A DNA stretch of 56,264 nt from Limisphaerales bacterium (GCA_003134375.1 PLAY01000119.1:1-56264); one strand, 5' to 3'; shown: positions 44,648 to 54,015, counted from the first letter of the stretch. A program made the numbers and translations. The notes: generated by a model not told the origin, from the letters alone.

Positions 44648-45513
44648 TGTGGACACATCTCCAGATTGATTGGGGACCCGCGTTGGAAATTTTAATCCTC
44701 GCGGTCGTGATTTATTACACTTGCCGTTTTTTGCGCGGGACGCGCGGCTGGCCGGTGGTCATTGGTTTTGTCGTGTTGTTGCTGGCGCTCGCGCTGGTCA
44801 CCACGATTCTCGATTTGAAGGTGTTGCGCTGGCTGCTCGGCACGTTCTCGGCGTTTTTCGCCGTGGCCGTCCTGATTATTTTTCAACCGGAATTGCGCCG
44901 GATGCTGGCTGAACTCGGCAATTTGCCGCTCTTTGTCAGCATGAGTGAACAGCGCGAAAGCATTGAGGTCATCATCCAGACGGTTGAGCGCCTCGCCGAC
45001 GTGAAAATCGGCGCGCTCATCGCCATCGAACAATCCATCCAGCTTCAGGAAGCCGTCGAATCCGGCATCCGTGTGGATTGCGACGCCACGCCGGAAATGC
45101 TCGAAACGATTTTCTTCCCGAACAACGCGATTCACGATGGCGGCGTCATCATCAAAGGCGACCGCATCGCCTACGCCGCGTGCATTTTTCCGCTGACGCA
45201 ACGGCAGGATTTGAACAAATCGCTCGGCACCCGGCATCGCGCGGCGATTGGATTGAGCGAGGAAACCGACGCGGTCATCGTGGTCGTGTCCGAGGAAACG
45301 GGGATGATTTCCCACGCTTACAAGGGCCAGTTGGTGCGCGGCGTGTCGCTGGAGGAGTTGCGCGCGTTCCTGACTTCCGTGCTCGTGCAACCGGTCAAAT
45401 CACGCCACGGTGTCGAATGGCTGCGTGCGCGCCTGAGTGAACGGTACAAGCCCGGTTCGGTCGTCATCACCAAAAACGAGCCGCGCCCGGCGCTCAAGCA
45501 AACCGCCGACTGA
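44647..45513 (+). CDS. cdaA: Diadenylate cyclase, CdaA type
   Basis: 288 residues. Three N-terminal helices (PALEILILAVVIYYTCRFL, WPVVIGFVVLLLALALVTTIL, FSAFFAVAVLIIFQPELRRML) lead into the DisA-N catalytic domain. The second nucleotide motif is LGTRHRAAIGLSE (RHR). The first motif, normally Asp-Gly-Ala, reads HDGGVIIKG here. The enzyme condenses two ATP to cyclic di-AMP at the membrane and is usually controlled by CdaR and GlmM, both encoded directly downstream. ATG 44647 shares one base with the folP stop. The open frame upstream is an artefact of overlap with folP. Confidence 0.93.
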   Translation: MWTHLQIDWGPALEILILAVVIYYTCRFLRGTRGWPVVIGFVVLLLALALVTTILDLKVLRWLLGTFSAFFAVAVLIIFQPELRRMLAELGNLPLFVSMSEQRESIEVIIQTVERLADVKIGALIAIEQSIQLQEAVESGIRVDCDATPEMLETIFFPNNAIHDGGVIIKGDRIAYAACIFPLTQRQDLNKSLGTRHRAAIGLSEETDAVIVVVSEETGMISHAYKGQLVRGVSLEELRAFLTSVLVQPVKSRHGVEWLRARLSERYKPGSVVITKNEPRPALKQTAD

Positions 45514-45520
45514 ATTTTTT

Positions 45521-45946
45521 ATGGCAATGCGCGATTGGGTCACAAATGATTTTGGCTGGAAATTGTTCTCACTGTTTCTGGCGGTGGCCATCTGGCTGAC
45601 CGTTCATAAAATTTACGAAGAGCCAAAAGCCGCCTCCAAGCCGGCGGTCGGAGACACGGTGACCTTTGGTAATTTGCCGGTGCGCGTTGTTTCCGGCGCG
45701 TCGGATGTCCGCGATTTTCGGGTGGCGCCCTTAACAGTAAAAGTCACGGTCAGTGGTTTGGCGGAAGACATGGCCAAGCTCCAGGCCGACCAGGTTCACG
45801 CGGTTGTTAATCTGACAGACATCGGGTCGGAACGGGATTTGCATGTGCCGGTGGATGTTTCCGCCCCACCCGGCGTGACGCTCGTGAGTGTTGACCCGCC
45901 CAAGGTGGGCGTGATCGTTCCGCCTCCGTCGGATAAAAAACCATGA
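45521..45946 (+). CDS. cdaR: YbbR-domain protein, CdaR-like
   Basis: 141 residues: a short cytoplasmic start (MAMRDWVTNDFGWKLFSLF), one membrane helix (LFLAVAIWLTVH), then a single YbbR domain outside the membrane (LPVRVVSGASDVRDF..., KVTVSGLAEDMAKL..., VNLTDIGSERDLHVPVDV). Firmicute CdaR has four YbbR repeats; this is a minimal one-repeat version. It likely regulates CdaA from outside the membrane. Position between cdaA and glmM, with an ATGA overlap to glmM, supports the assignment. Confidence 0.87.
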   Translation: MAMRDWVTNDFGWKLFSLFLAVAIWLTVHKIYEEPKAASKPAVGDTVTFGNLPVRVVSGASDVRDFRVAPLTVKVTVSGLAEDMAKLQADQVHAVVNLTDIGSERDLHVPVDVSAPPGVTLVSVDPPKVGVIVPPPSDKKP

Positions 45947-47325
45947 ATTCCCCCCAAAAAATATTCGGTACGGACGGTGTCCGCGGCACGGCCAACGTCG
46001 AACCCGTCACCGCCGAGACCGCCCTCAAACTGGGCCGCGCCGCCGCGTACGTTTTCAAAAATCTTGAACGCCAGTCACGGGGTCGCGGCCGGCACAAAAT
46101 CGTCATCGGCAAGGACACCCGGCTTTCCGGCTACATGCTCGAAAATGCGATTTCGTCCGGCATCCTTTCCATGGGCGTGGACGTGCTGTTCATCGGGCCG
46201 TTGCCGACGCCGGGTGTGGCTTACGCCACGCGCAGCCTGCGTGCCGACGCCGGCATCGTCATCACCGCCTCGCACAATCCCTATGCGGACAACGGCATCA
46301 AATTCTTCCGCGCCGACGGCTACAAACTCGACGACAAAATCGAGGACAAAGTCGAAAACCTGGTTTTCAGCGGTGAAATTGAAAACATCCGTCCCACGGC
46401 CGACGCCGTCGGCAAGGCGGTCCGTATTGACGACGCGCTCGGACGTTACATTGAATTTGCCAAGACCAGTTTTCCGCGCGGCCTGACGCTCGAAGGGGTG
46501 CGCATCGTCGTGGATTGCGCGCACGGCGCGGCCTACAAATCCACGCCCTGTGTGCTGCGTGAACTCGGCGCGGAAGTCATGGTTTATGGCAACCAGCCCA
46601 ACGGCATGAACATCAACCAGGATTGCGGTTCGATGCATCCCGAAGCGATGTGCCGCAAAGTCGTCGAACACAAGGCGCATCTCGGCATCGCGCACGACGG
46701 CGACGCCGACCGCGTGCTGCTGTGCGATGAAAAGGGCAATTTGGTTGATGGCGACGACATCATGGCCATTGCCGCGCTCGACATGCTGGCGCATAAAACG
46801 CTCGCCGAAAAGACGCTGGTCACCACCGTGATGAGCAACGCCGGTTTGGAGGCCGCCGTCAAATCCGCCGGCGGCCGGGTCATTCGCACCGCCGTCGGCG
46901 ACCGGAACGTGATTGACGAAATGTTGCGCGGCGGCTTCAACTTTGGCGGCGAGCAAAGCGGCCACCTGATTTTCCGCGATTTTGGCACCACCGGCGACGG
47001 CCTTGTCGCCGCGCTGCAAATACTGCGCATCGTGAAAGCCAGACAAACGCCGCTCTCCAAACTGGCGAAATGCTGGACGCGCTTTCCGCAACTCATCACC
47101 AACGTCCGCGTGCGCGAAAAAATTCCATTCGAGCAGCTCGACGGAGTTGACAAATTGGTTGGCGAAGCCGGGGTGGAATTAAAAAAGCAGGGCGGCCGTT
47201 TGCTGCTGCGTTATTCCGGCACCGAACCGAAGGCGCGGCTGCTTCTCGAAGGCCGCAACGCCGCAATACTCAAAAAGTGGTCGGACAAAATCTGCGGCGC
47301 GATTCAAAAGCAGATCGGCGTGTGA
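45943..47325 (+). CDS. glmM: Phosphoglucosamine mutase
   Basis: 460 residues, four-domain alpha-D-phosphohexomutase. FGTDGVRGTAN at the N-terminus, the phosphoserine site ITASHNPYADNGIKFF (Ser about 110), the metal loop GDADR in IAHDGDADRVLL, the sugar-specificity loop GGEQSGHLIF and the phosphate-binding RYSGTEPKARLLLEG near the end are all present. It interconverts GlcN-6-P and GlcN-1-P for UDP-GlcNAc synthesis, and in other bacteria it binds and inhibits CdaA. The start overlaps cdaR by ATGA. Confidence 0.96.
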   Translation: MNSPQKIFGTDGVRGTANVEPVTAETALKLGRAAAYVFKNLERQSRGRGRHKIVIGKDTRLSGYMLENAISSGILSMGVDVLFIGPLPTPGVAYATRSLRADAGIVITASHNPYADNGIKFFRADGYKLDDKIEDKVENLVFSGEIENIRPTADAVGKAVRIDDALGRYIEFAKTSFPRGLTLEGVRIVVDCAHGAAYKSTPCVLRELGAEVMVYGNQPNGMNINQDCGSMHPEAMCRKVVEHKAHLGIAHDGDADRVLLCDEKGNLVDGDDIMAIAALDMLAHKTLAEKTLVTTVMSNAGLEAAVKSAGGRVIRTAVGDRNVIDEMLRGGFNFGGEQSGHLIFRDFGTTGDGLVAALQILRIVKARQTPLSKLAKCWTRFPQLITNVRVREKIPFEQLDGVDKLVGEAGVELKKQGGRLLLRYSGTEPKARLLLEGRNAAILKKWSDKICGAIQKQIGV

Positions 47326-47423
47326 TGTGGTGGCACCCGTGTCTCGCGGGTTGTTTCGAGCGTCGCGCCCGAAACCGTTTGCCTATACATTGCCATCCTT
47401 CGTTTGAGCAATTGCAGTCTTGT

Positions 47424-47447
47424 TTCCGCCGCCACGATTCGGCGGAA
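47424..47447. terminator. Hairpin between convergent glmM and prepilin-like genes
   Basis: TTCCGCCG and CGGCGGAA form a perfect 8-bp stem with an 8-base loop, about midway in the 196-bp convergent gap. No T-run follows on either strand, so termination is only suggested by position. A partial palindrome (CCCGTGTCTCGCGGG) near 47337-47351 belongs to the repeat class found elsewhere here. Confidence 0.4.
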
Positions 47448-47521
47448 CACCAAAATTGGTACCGTCGCGCCGGAGCGGTGCTTGGGCGCGTTACGAAGGC
47501 GGAAGACGGGCACCGCCCACA

Positions 47522-48358
47522 TTATTGCAGGACCAAAATTTCCGGCCGCAATCTGCCGACAAATTGATTTGGCAACTTGGGATCGACTGAGCCGGACACC
47601 ATCGTTTCCATTCCCACATGACCATCGCAAAACGCCACGTTCGCCCTTTGCGAATGGCGGAAATGACCATGCGGATAATAACTGCTGCTGGGATAATTGG
47701 TTGGGTTGTCCAGGTAATACCATTCTTCAAGCATCGGATTCGAGGGCAAGGCGGGCGCTAGAAAATTGTTGACCTGTGCGGCGTCGGCGTAGAGCGCGGT
47801 GTCGGTGGGATTGCGGAGCTTTGAAATAATTATGGGCTGGATGGCCGGAGAAAGGAACCAGTTGTAGCCGTAGCTGAACACAACATTCGTGGCCTTCAAT
47901 TTGAACTGAGGCGCCTGGCTGTCCAATGACGGGCAAAGCCGCACGTCACTGCCATTGAGATACAGAAACAATTTGCCAACGGACAAATCGAACGGCCGGT
48001 GGCCTTCCGCGCCGGATCCCAGCCAGCCGAACCACCAGAGTTGGCCGCTATTGATGTTGGTGGGGCCGCATTCGAAACAATTGCCGTCGTTGTCGTCCCA
48101 GTATAATTCCGTGGCAACCCCAAGCTGGCGCAGGTTGCCTTCACACGAAGCGTGTTGCGCGGACAATCTGCCCCTGCTCAAGACCGGCAGCAGCATCGCC
48201 GCAAGAATTGCGATGGTGGCAATGACAACGAGCAGTTCAATCAGGGTGAATGCCCGTCGTCGAGAGTCGAGAGTCGAGAGTCGAGGGCCGGAATTCAGCA
48301 GTGCGCCGATCCGGCTGCTCTCGACCTTCGACCTTCGACCTTCGACCTTCATGTTCAT
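47522..48358 (-). CDS. Prepilin-type (pseudopilin-like) secreted protein
   Basis: 278 residues. [30 protein letters not shown] is the type IV prepilin N-terminus with the Glu at mature position 5. The remainder resembles the DUF1559-type proteins abundant in Planctomycetes and Verrucomicrobia: [22 protein letters not shown] and [19 protein letters not shown], an H-x-n-CDGH-V style end. It is probably processed by a prepilin peptidase and displayed outside the membrane; function unknown. About 30 residues before the prepilin signal are encoded by short-period repeats. The ATG at 48358 overlaps the upstream gene stop (ATGA). Confidence 0.9.
   Translation of the reverse strand: MNMKVEGRRSKVESSRIGALLNSGPRLSTLDSRRRAFTLIELLVVIATIAILAAMLLPVLSRGRLSAQHASCEGNLRQLGVATELYWDDNDGNCFECGPTNINSGQLWWFGWLGSGAEGHRPFDLSVGKLFLYLNGSDVRLCPSLDSQAPQFKLKATNVVFSYGYNWFLSPAIQPIIISKLRNPTDTALYADAAQVNNFLAPALPSNPMLEEWYYLDNPTNYPSSSYYPHGHFRHSQRANVAFCDGHVGMETMVSGSVDPKLPNQFVGRLRPEILVLQ
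48259..48350. repeat. Pair of 7-bp-period repeats in opposite sense at a gene start
   Basis: CGAGAGT units (48261-48286) and complementary CGACCTT units (48321-48350) surround about 35 bp and can pair partly with each other. They encode the N-terminal [10 protein letters not shown]...[10 protein letters not shown] of the prepilin-like protein. The GAGAGTC unit is the same as in ubiD at 54424. Confidence 0.75.
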
Positions 48359-49398
48359 GGCCTATCAGCTCGAACGCGGTAAAATGCCTTGTCCGCCGGT
48401 GGATTCGTGTCCTGCAAAAACAGATTCGTTCCATTGCCGCCGGTCATGATGGAAGTGTCAGTCCACGAAACGAAATTCGCCGTGCGTTCGAGCGTGTAAA
48501 TCCAGTTGCGCTGGCTGATGAATTGCGCCTGCCAGTTTGAATTGTTGAAACTGCCGCTGAGATTTTGAATCGGCGGCGGTGGCACGGTGACGACAAAATT
48601 GTCCACGACACCGTGTGCCAGCACGGAACTGCCATAGAAGGGATCCTGCCCGGCATCGCTGTAGCTGTTGATCGAAATCGTATCCACGTAAAAATTGTCC
48701 GCATCGTAAAACTCGCTATTGTTGGGGTCAGTCAAGGTGACGTCCAGGAGCCGGAGGAACGGAGCGCCATTGGTCGTCAGAATGGTGACGAGCGTCTGGT
48801 TGCTGGCGGTATAGGTCATCGTGACGTGGAGGAGCACATTGGTGGGCAGTTCGATTTCATACGGAAGGTATTGGTAGGGGGCAAAATCGCCGTTGGTGGA
48901 TATGAAAGTCGGCGTGGTGGTCGCAGAGACGGGGCCGTAATCCGGGAAATAGCCGGGGGGAAAATAGTCGAATTCGACCAGATTGACCGCACCGGTTGGG
49001 GCACTTAAAGGATACCAAACGCCGCGCAGAAAATTCGTGCCGGTGGCGTCCGCGAAGCTCAAAAAACCGAGACCAATTTCAAATCCACCGGTCATGCCCG
49101 CATCGGTTCCACTGGCGATGTCGTTCAGACGGAAGTCAAACACGACGCTGAAATCATCGTTGCGGGTGACGACCGTCCCCAGCGGATGGTAAAAATAACT
49201 GTTGGTTTGTGACGAGTCCCAGGTGACGGCAAGGTCGTGATTCGTGGAATCCCACCGGAACAGATTGGTGTTGCCGAAAATCTGCCAGCCATTTTGCAGT
49301 GGATTGGCGGAAAAGTTTTCGGTGATGACGGTCGCGCGCGCGACAGACAAAACGGACAAGCCGGCCAGTGCCAGCGAAACAAACAGGACTTTTTTCAT
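48355..49398 (-). CDS. Secreted protein, probable beta-sandwich (lectin-like) fold
   Basis: 347 residues from ATG 49398. The signal peptide is [21 protein letters not shown], cleaved near residue 22. The mature part is rich in Thr, Asn and aromatic residues in alternating beta-strand patterns ([41 protein letters not shown]), as in concanavalin-type domains. The tail [16 protein letters not shown]...[11 protein letters not shown] resembles C-terminal modules common in Verrucomicrobiota secreted proteins. It has no PEP-CTERM motif, so it is not an exosortase substrate. Paired with the prepilin-like gene by overlap; both are far downstream of the cobalamin riboswitch on the same strand. Confidence 0.78.
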   Translation of the reverse strand: MKKVLFVSLALAGLSVLSVARATVITENFSANPLQNGWQIFGNTNLFRWDSTNHDLAVTWDSSQTNSYFYHPLGTVVTRNDDFSVVFDFRLNDIASGTDAGMTGGFEIGLGFLSFADATGTNFLRGVWYPLSAPTGAVNLVEFDYFPPGYFPDYGPVSATTTPTFISTNGDFAPYQYLPYEIELPTNVLLHVTMTYTASNQTLVTILTTNGAPFLRLLDVTLTDPNNSEFYDADNFYVDTISINSYSDAGQDPFYGSSVLAHGVVDNFVVTVPPPPIQNLSGSFNNSNWQAQFISQRNWIYTLERTANFVSWTDTSIMTGGNGTNLFLQDTNPPADKAFYRVRADRP

Positions 49399-49482
49399 GT
49401 GCTGATCTTTCAATTTGGTTCCGCAAAAAATTCACGGAACGGTTTTTGGTTGAGAGACCAGCGCGGAGAAAGAAGACGTTTG

Positions 49483-49591
49483 GTAGCGCAGACATTCTTG
49501 TCTGCGGGTTCATGGGACATTCCTGTCCCGTGTCTCAAGAACTGGCGGCTGGAAAGTCGCCTGAACCCGCAGGCTGGAAAGCCTGCGCTAC
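49483..49591. repeat. Intergenic palindromic element with GTAG...CTAC ends
   Basis: 109 bp with perfect 9-bp inverted ends GTAGCGCAG / CTGCGCTAC and three inner palindromes (CAGACATTCTTGTCTG, GGGACATTCCTGTCCC, AGGCTGGAAAGCCT). It is the longest member of the family seen here and lies between the riboswitch and the secreted protein gene. Confidence 0.82.
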
Positions 49592-49732
49592 AACAAAAAA
49601 CCTTCAGACCCCGGCAAAACGGAGAATGAAGGCATCCAACGAATCCTGGCGAAAACCGTTCGACAGGCTGGCCTCATCCTTCTCTTTGACGGAGAAGTGA
49701 TCCCGCACTCGCGGGACCCGACGAGCACAGCC

Positions 49733-49872
49733 AAACCGGTATCCTGACTTCGGCCTCAAACCGCCTTCCCGCCTTCCCGTCCCGCACTGCGGAACAGTGG
49801 CCTTGGGAATTTGTAGCCGTTACAGTGGCGCAACCGTCCCGGATTTTCACCGGGTTCCCAGACATTTGACTG
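49733..49872 (-). ncRNA. Cobalamin riboswitch
   Basis: Read on the minus strand, the consensus blocks are present in order: GGGAACCCGGTGAAAATCC, GGGACGGTTGCGCCACTGTAA, AAGGCCACTG, GGGAAGGC and finally GAAGTCAGGATACCGG. This is the AdoCbl riboswitch core. An extra 8-bp hairpin (GGATGAAC...GTTCATCC) lies just upstream at 49880-49898. On the downstream side TCCCGC-ACTC-GCGGGA (49701-49716) may be the expression platform. The next gene in its direction is the secreted protein, about 330 bp away; no B12 transport or synthesis gene follows. Confidence 0.88.
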
Positions 49873-50065
49873 CGATGACGGATGAACAGCGTTCATCCTT
49901 TTCAAAGAACAGTCCGTTACTACGCCCGAAACCAGAATCTGCCAAGAGAAAATTCGGAAAATTTTTCGCGCGCGCGGGAAACACATTTGCGGGCTTTACG
50001 CCCCAGCCGTCCGGCTGGTAGGTTTGAGCACCCGGAAACAAAAATCGGCAACCCAACCGCAACGC

Positions 50066-50830
50066 ATGGTTCAAGTTGAAAATCTCACCAAACTTTACGG
50101 CGAGTTCGTTGCCGTGAACGAGCTTTCGTTTTCCATCCAGCCCGGCGAAGTGATGGGCTTGGTCGGCCCGAACGGCGCGGGCAAGACCACCACGTTGCGC
50201 TGTCTGTCCGGCATCATTCCGCCCACGCGCGGCACCGTGCGCGTCGGCGGCCACGACATCGTCCGGGATGCGATCGCCGCCAAGAAACAGATCGCCTTTT
50301 TCACCGACGAACCGCGCCTGTTCGATTACCTCACGGTCTGGCAGCATTTGAATTTCGTGGCGCGCATCTATCAGGTGGCCGATTACGAGCGCACCGGGCG
50401 TGAACTGCTGGAGGAGCTCGAAATTGCGAACAAGCTGGACGCGCTGCCCGGCGAACTGTCCCGCGGCATGAAACAAAAGCTCGCCATCGCCTGCGGCCTC
50501 CTGCACTCGCCGAAGGTGATTTACTTTGATGAGCCGTTGACCGGGCTGGATCCCCTCGGGATTCGCCGGATGAAGGATTCCATTTTGAAACGGGCGCGCG
50601 ACGGGGCCGCCATCATCATCAGCTCGCACCTGCTGCACCTGGTCGGGGAAATCTGCTCCCGTCTCCTGATTTTGAAGAACGGGCGGAAGATCATTGACGG
50701 TACGCTCGGGGAGGTGACGCGGAAATTTTCCGAACAGCCCGGCGACGCCAATCTTGAGGAAATTTTCTTCCGCGCCACGAGTGAAACCGGTATGCCGGCG
50801 CCTGCGGTTCCACCGCTGCTGCCGCATTGA
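50066..50830 (+). CDS. ABC-2 transporter ATP-binding protein
   Basis: 254 residues. Walker A is GPNGAGKTT near residue 40 and the signature is LSRGMKQKLAIACGLLHSPKVIYFDEPLTGLDP, where LSRGM replaces the usual LSGGQ, as in many ABC-2 systems. GLDPLGIRRM and the H-loop SSHLLHLVG follow. It energises the membrane protein encoded immediately downstream with a TTGA overlap. ATG 50066 is preferred over TTG 50024. The export substrate is unknown. Confidence 0.93.
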   Translation: MVQVENLTKLYGEFVAVNELSFSIQPGEVMGLVGPNGAGKTTTLRCLSGIIPPTRGTVRVGGHDIVRDAIAAKKQIAFFTDEPRLFDYLTVWQHLNFVARIYQVADYERTGRELLEELEIANKLDALPGELSRGMKQKLAIACGLLHSPKVIYFDEPLTGLDPLGIRRMKDSILKRARDGAAIIISSHLLHLVGEICSRLLILKNGRKIIDGTLGEVTRKFSEQPGDANLEEIFFRATSETGMPAPAVPPLLPH

Positions 50831-52599
50831 AACGAACGATGATCGCCGCGCTGCTCTACCTGCAATACCACTCGTTCCGCAACCGGCTGGTAAGCCGGGT
50901 CAAGCGGCTCAAGCAGCCCAAATACCTCATCGGCGCCATTGTGGGCGGAATCTATTTCTACTTTTACTTTTTCCGCTACCTTTTTCGTGGATACGGCGGA
51001 CGCCCGGTGGTGAACATGTCCATTCCGGTGGTGAACATGTCCATTTCGCCGGAGCATCTGCAACTTGTGGAATTGTTGGGCGCGCTTGTGCTTTTTGTCA
51101 TCGTGCTGCTGGCATGGATTATTCCGCACGAACGCGCCGCGCTCACGTTCACCGAGGCCGAAGTGGCATTTCTGTTTCCGGCGCCGCTGACCCGGCGCAA
51201 CCTGATTCACTTCAAGCTGGTGCGGTCGCAATTGCGGATCCTTTTTAGCGCGCTCTTTTTGACGCTGATTTCCCGGCGATTTGGCGGCAATGCCTGGATT
51301 CACGCGCTGGGCTGGTGGCTGATCCTCTCGACGCTGAACCTTCACTTCCTCGGCTCCTCGTTTGCCCGGACGATATTGCTGGATCGCGGCATTTCCAACT
51401 GGCTCCGGCGGCTGCTGGTCTTCGGGATGGCGGTGGCGATGGCCGGCTCCGTCTGGGTTTGGGCGAAGCGAACGCTGCCGGAACCGGGTTCCGCCGACAT
51501 CGCCAATCTCAATGCAATTCTGGATTACGCGCAGCGGGTCTTGACCGCCGGCCCGGCGCTGTATCTGCTGTATCCGTTCCGGCTGGTGGTGCGGCCATTT
51601 CTTGCGCAGGACGCCACGGTGTTTTTTGCCGCGCTCACTCCGGCGCTGCTGCTCTTTTTGCTCCACTATCTGTGGGTGATTTATTCCGACGTGGCCTTCG
51701 AGGAGGCCTCGGTGGAAGCTTCGCAGAAACTGGCTGTGCGCATCGCCGCCGTGCGCGCCGGCAACTGGCAGGGCGCGAAGAAAAATCAAAAGGCCAAACG
51801 TCCGTGGTTCAAGCTGGCCGCAACCGGGCCTTCCGCCACGGCATTGTTCTGGAAAAATCTCATCGGCGTCGGCCAGGTCTTGTCCGTTCGCCTCTGGATT
51901 ACCATTGTCGTCGTCGTGGCTATTTTTGGCGTCAGCCTGGGAAACATCGGCCGCGGCCAAAACCTTTCTCTCATGGCGGCGATTCTCGTTGTCATTGCCT
52001 TGGGTTACTCGCTGCTGCTGGGACCGCAGGTGCTGCGGCTGGATTTTCGGAATGACCTGCCGCTGGCGGACATCCTGAAAACGTTCCCGATGCGCGGCTG
52101 GCAGATCGCCCTGGGCGAAATCCTCGCGCCGGTGGCCGTGCTGGCGGCGTGCCAATGGCTGCTGTTACTGGTTGGCGCCGGACTCATTTTCTATCTGCCC
52201 GGCAAACAGGAAGCCCTGTTCCTGGCCATCGCCCTCGGCGCGGCGGTCCTGCTGCCGGTGCTCGATGTGCTCCTGTTGCTGATTCCAAACGCCGCCGTGC
52301 TGCTGTTCCCGTCATGGATTCAAGCTGGCAAGGACAGCCCGCGCGGAATTGAAGCCACCGGTCAGCGCTTGATTTTTGCTTTGGGACAAATGCTCGTTCT
52401 GCTGGTGGCGCTTCTGCCCGCCGCCGGTGCGTTCGTTGGCGTCTTTTTCCTGCTGTATTTCGCATTCGGTCCGGCCGCCGCCGTGCCGCTGGCGGCGTTC
52501 GCGGCGACAATTATTCTGGCGGCAGAAGCCGGTTTCGGCGTGATGTTGCTCGGCAAGCTGTTCGAGCAGTTTGATGTGACGGAAGAACCTGCGAATTAA
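50827..52599 (+). CDS. ABC-2-type membrane permease
   Basis: 590 residues. Long hydrophobic helices (YLIGAIVGGIYFYFYFF, LVELLGALVLFVIVLLAWII, FFAALTPALLLFLLHYLWVIY, LWITIVVVVAIFGVSL, ILVVIALGYSLLLGPQVL, and several in the last 200 residues) mark a large permease. The TTG at 50827 overlaps the ATPase stop; ATG 50839 is the alternative. A 21-bp direct duplication at 51004-51045 is translated as VVNMSIP twice. Together with the ATPase it forms an exporter of unknown substrate. Confidence 0.85.
   Translation: MKRTMIAALLYLQYHSFRNRLVSRVKRLKQPKYLIGAIVGGIYFYFYFFRYLFRGYGGRPVVNMSIPVVNMSISPEHLQLVELLGALVLFVIVLLAWIIPHERAALTFTEAEVAFLFPAPLTRRNLIHFKLVRSQLRILFSALFLTLISRRFGGNAWIHALGWWLILSTLNLHFLGSSFARTILLDRGISNWLRRLLVFGMAVAMAGSVWVWAKRTLPEPGSADIANLNAILDYAQRVLTAGPALYLLYPFRLVVRPFLAQDATVFFAALTPALLLFLLHYLWVIYSDVAFEEASVEASQKLAVRIAAVRAGNWQGAKKNQKAKRPWFKLAATGPSATALFWKNLIGVGQVLSVRLWITIVVVVAIFGVSLGNIGRGQNLSLMAAILVVIALGYSLLLGPQVLRLDFRNDLPLADILKTFPMRGWQIALGEILAPVAVLAACQWLLLLVGAGLIFYLPGKQEALFLAIALGAAVLLPVLDVLLLLIPNAAVLLFPSWIQAGKDSPRGIEATGQRLIFALGQMLVLLVALLPAAGAFVGVFFLLYFAFGPAAAVPLAAFAATIILAAEAGFGVMLLGKLFEQFDVTEEPAN
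51004..51045 (+). repeat. 21-bp tandem duplication in the ABC permease gene
   Basis: Two exact copies of CCGGTGGTGAACATGTCCATT in frame, adding seven residues (VVNMSIP) to a loop after the first membrane helix. Exact identity suggests a recent slippage or duplication. Confidence 0.9.
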
Positions 52600-52668
52600 A
52601 AGTGACGCAGACGCTCCGCGCTTGCGCCGCGTTGATGGAGGCAACTATAATCGCGCCCCATTTTAATT

Positions 52669-53658
52669 ATGAGCCAGACACCTATTCGCGTGGCCGTCAC
52701 CGGCGCCGCCGGCCAGATCGGTTATTCCCTCCTCTTCCGCATTGCCTCCGGCGCAATGTTTGGAACGGACCAGCCCGTCATTTTGCATTTGATTGAAATC
52801 GAACCCGCGTTGCCCGCACTCGGCGGCGTGGTGATGGAACTGGATGACTGCGCCTTCCCGCTGCTCAAGGGCATCGTTCCCACGGCGAATCTAGACGAAG
52901 GGTTTCGCGGCGTGAATTGGGCGCTGCTCGTCGGCAGTGTGCCGCGCAAGGCCGGCATGGAGCGCAAGGATTTGCTCGGCATCAATGGAAAAATTTTCAT
53001 CGGGCAGGGCCGGGCCATCCAGGAAAACGCCGCGCCCGACGTGCGCATCCATGTCGTCGGCAATCCGTGCAACACCAATTGCCTGATTGCCATGAACAAT
53101 GCGCCCGACATGCCGCGCGACCGCTTCTTTGCCATGACGCGCCTGGATGAAAACCGCGCCAGGGCGCAGCTCGCAAAGAAAGCCGGCGTGGACGTGACCG
53201 CCGTCAGCAACATGGCCATCTGGGGCAACCATTCCGCAACGCAATACCCCGATTTCTACAATGCCAAAATCAACGGCAAGCCCGCCACTGCTGCCATCCC
53301 GGACGAAACCTGGCTCAAGGGTGAATTCATCTCCACCGTGCAGCAGCGCGGCGCGGCCATCATCAAAGCGCGGGGTTTGTCCAGCGCCGCCAGCGCGGCG
53401 AACGCCGTCGTGGACAGCGTCCGTTCCATCATCGAGCTGACGCTGGCCGGTGACTGGCACAGTGTGTGTCTTTGTTCCGACGGCAGCTATGGTGTCGAGA
53501 AGGGTTTGATTTGCTCTTTCCCCGTGCGCAGCGACGGCAAGGGATTACAAATCGTTCAAGGCGTTTCGATCAACGACTTCAGCCGCGCGAAAATTAACGC
53601 GACCGTCAACGAATTGAAGGAAGAGCGCGCGATGGTCGCTGACTTGCTGCCGAAATAA
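52669..53658 (+). CDS. mdh: Malate dehydrogenase
   Basis: 329 residues of the cytosolic/animal-type MDH. NAD motif [19 protein letters not shown], the substrate-binding [40 protein letters not shown] with the proton-relay Asp, and the catalytic His in [15 protein letters not shown]. It oxidises malate to oxaloacetate in the TCA cycle. A clear ATG at 52669; the 69-bp gap to the ABC permease makes an independent promoter likely. Confidence 0.97.
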   Translation: MSQTPIRVAVTGAAGQIGYSLLFRIASGAMFGTDQPVILHLIEIEPALPALGGVVMELDDCAFPLLKGIVPTANLDEGFRGVNWALLVGSVPRKAGMERKDLLGINGKIFIGQGRAIQENAAPDVRIHVVGNPCNTNCLIAMNNAPDMPRDRFFAMTRLDENRARAQLAKKAGVDVTAVSNMAIWGNHSATQYPDFYNAKINGKPATAAIPDETWLKGEFISTVQQRGAAIIKARGLSSAASAANAVVDSVRSIIELTLAGDWHSVCLCSDGSYGVEKGLICSFPVRSDGKGLQIVQGVSINDFSRAKINATVNELKEERAMVADLLPK

Positions 53659-53661
53659 TTC

Positions 53662-53713
53662 GGTGGGGCGGCGCTGCTGCGCCGCCGTGTGACGCGGCTG
53701 CGGCTCACCCACC
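53662..53713. repeat. Palindromic element after mdh
   Basis: Ends GGTGGG and CCCACC are inverted; the inner palindrome CGGCGCTGCTGCGCCG is perfect. It lies three bases after the mdh stop and may fold at the 3' end of the transcript, but no T-run follows. Confidence 0.65.
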
Positions 53714-53788
53714 AAGCTCAACCGGGCACCACCCCTCTTTTTTCCGCATTGCCAGCTTCAGCCGCCCCGGGAAGGGAAAGTCGGGATA

Positions 53789-53947
53789 AACGCAGAGATA
53801 CGGAGAACGCAAAGGCTCGCAGAGATTAACAGTGTTCTCATTTGGTCGGAGCGCGGATTGCCCCAATCCGCAGCGGGTGGAAAGCTTAGACGTGTTGCGA
53901 GTTGGGACAACTCGCGCTCCACTCCGCGTTCTCTGCGCCTCTGTGTT
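53789..53947. repeat. Nested inverted repeat of the AACGCAGAGNCGC family
   Basis: The outer arms AACGCAGAGATACGG and CTCTGCGCCTCTGTGTT are inverted and match the family at 11419-11528. Between them lies a second palindromic element from about GGAGCGCGGATTG to CAACTCGCGCTCC. It looks like one repeat inserted into another. The 357-bp gap between mdh and ubiD is filled by this and the element at 53662. Confidence 0.7.
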
Positions 53948-54015
53948 GAGCCGTCTTGTCCGGTTAAGTTTCCGGCGATTGCCAGCCGCGCCGTTTCTGT
54001 TAGCCTCGCGCACGT

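Noticed and set aside
48259..48350. CRISPR-like short regular repeats
   Set aside because: Units are 7 bp and contiguous, with no spacers and no cas genes.
50521..52155. A 544-codon open frame on the minus strand opposite the ABC permease
   Set aside because: Its composition (Gln/His/Arg-rich) is typical of an antisense shadow; the plus-strand frame has clear membrane helices.
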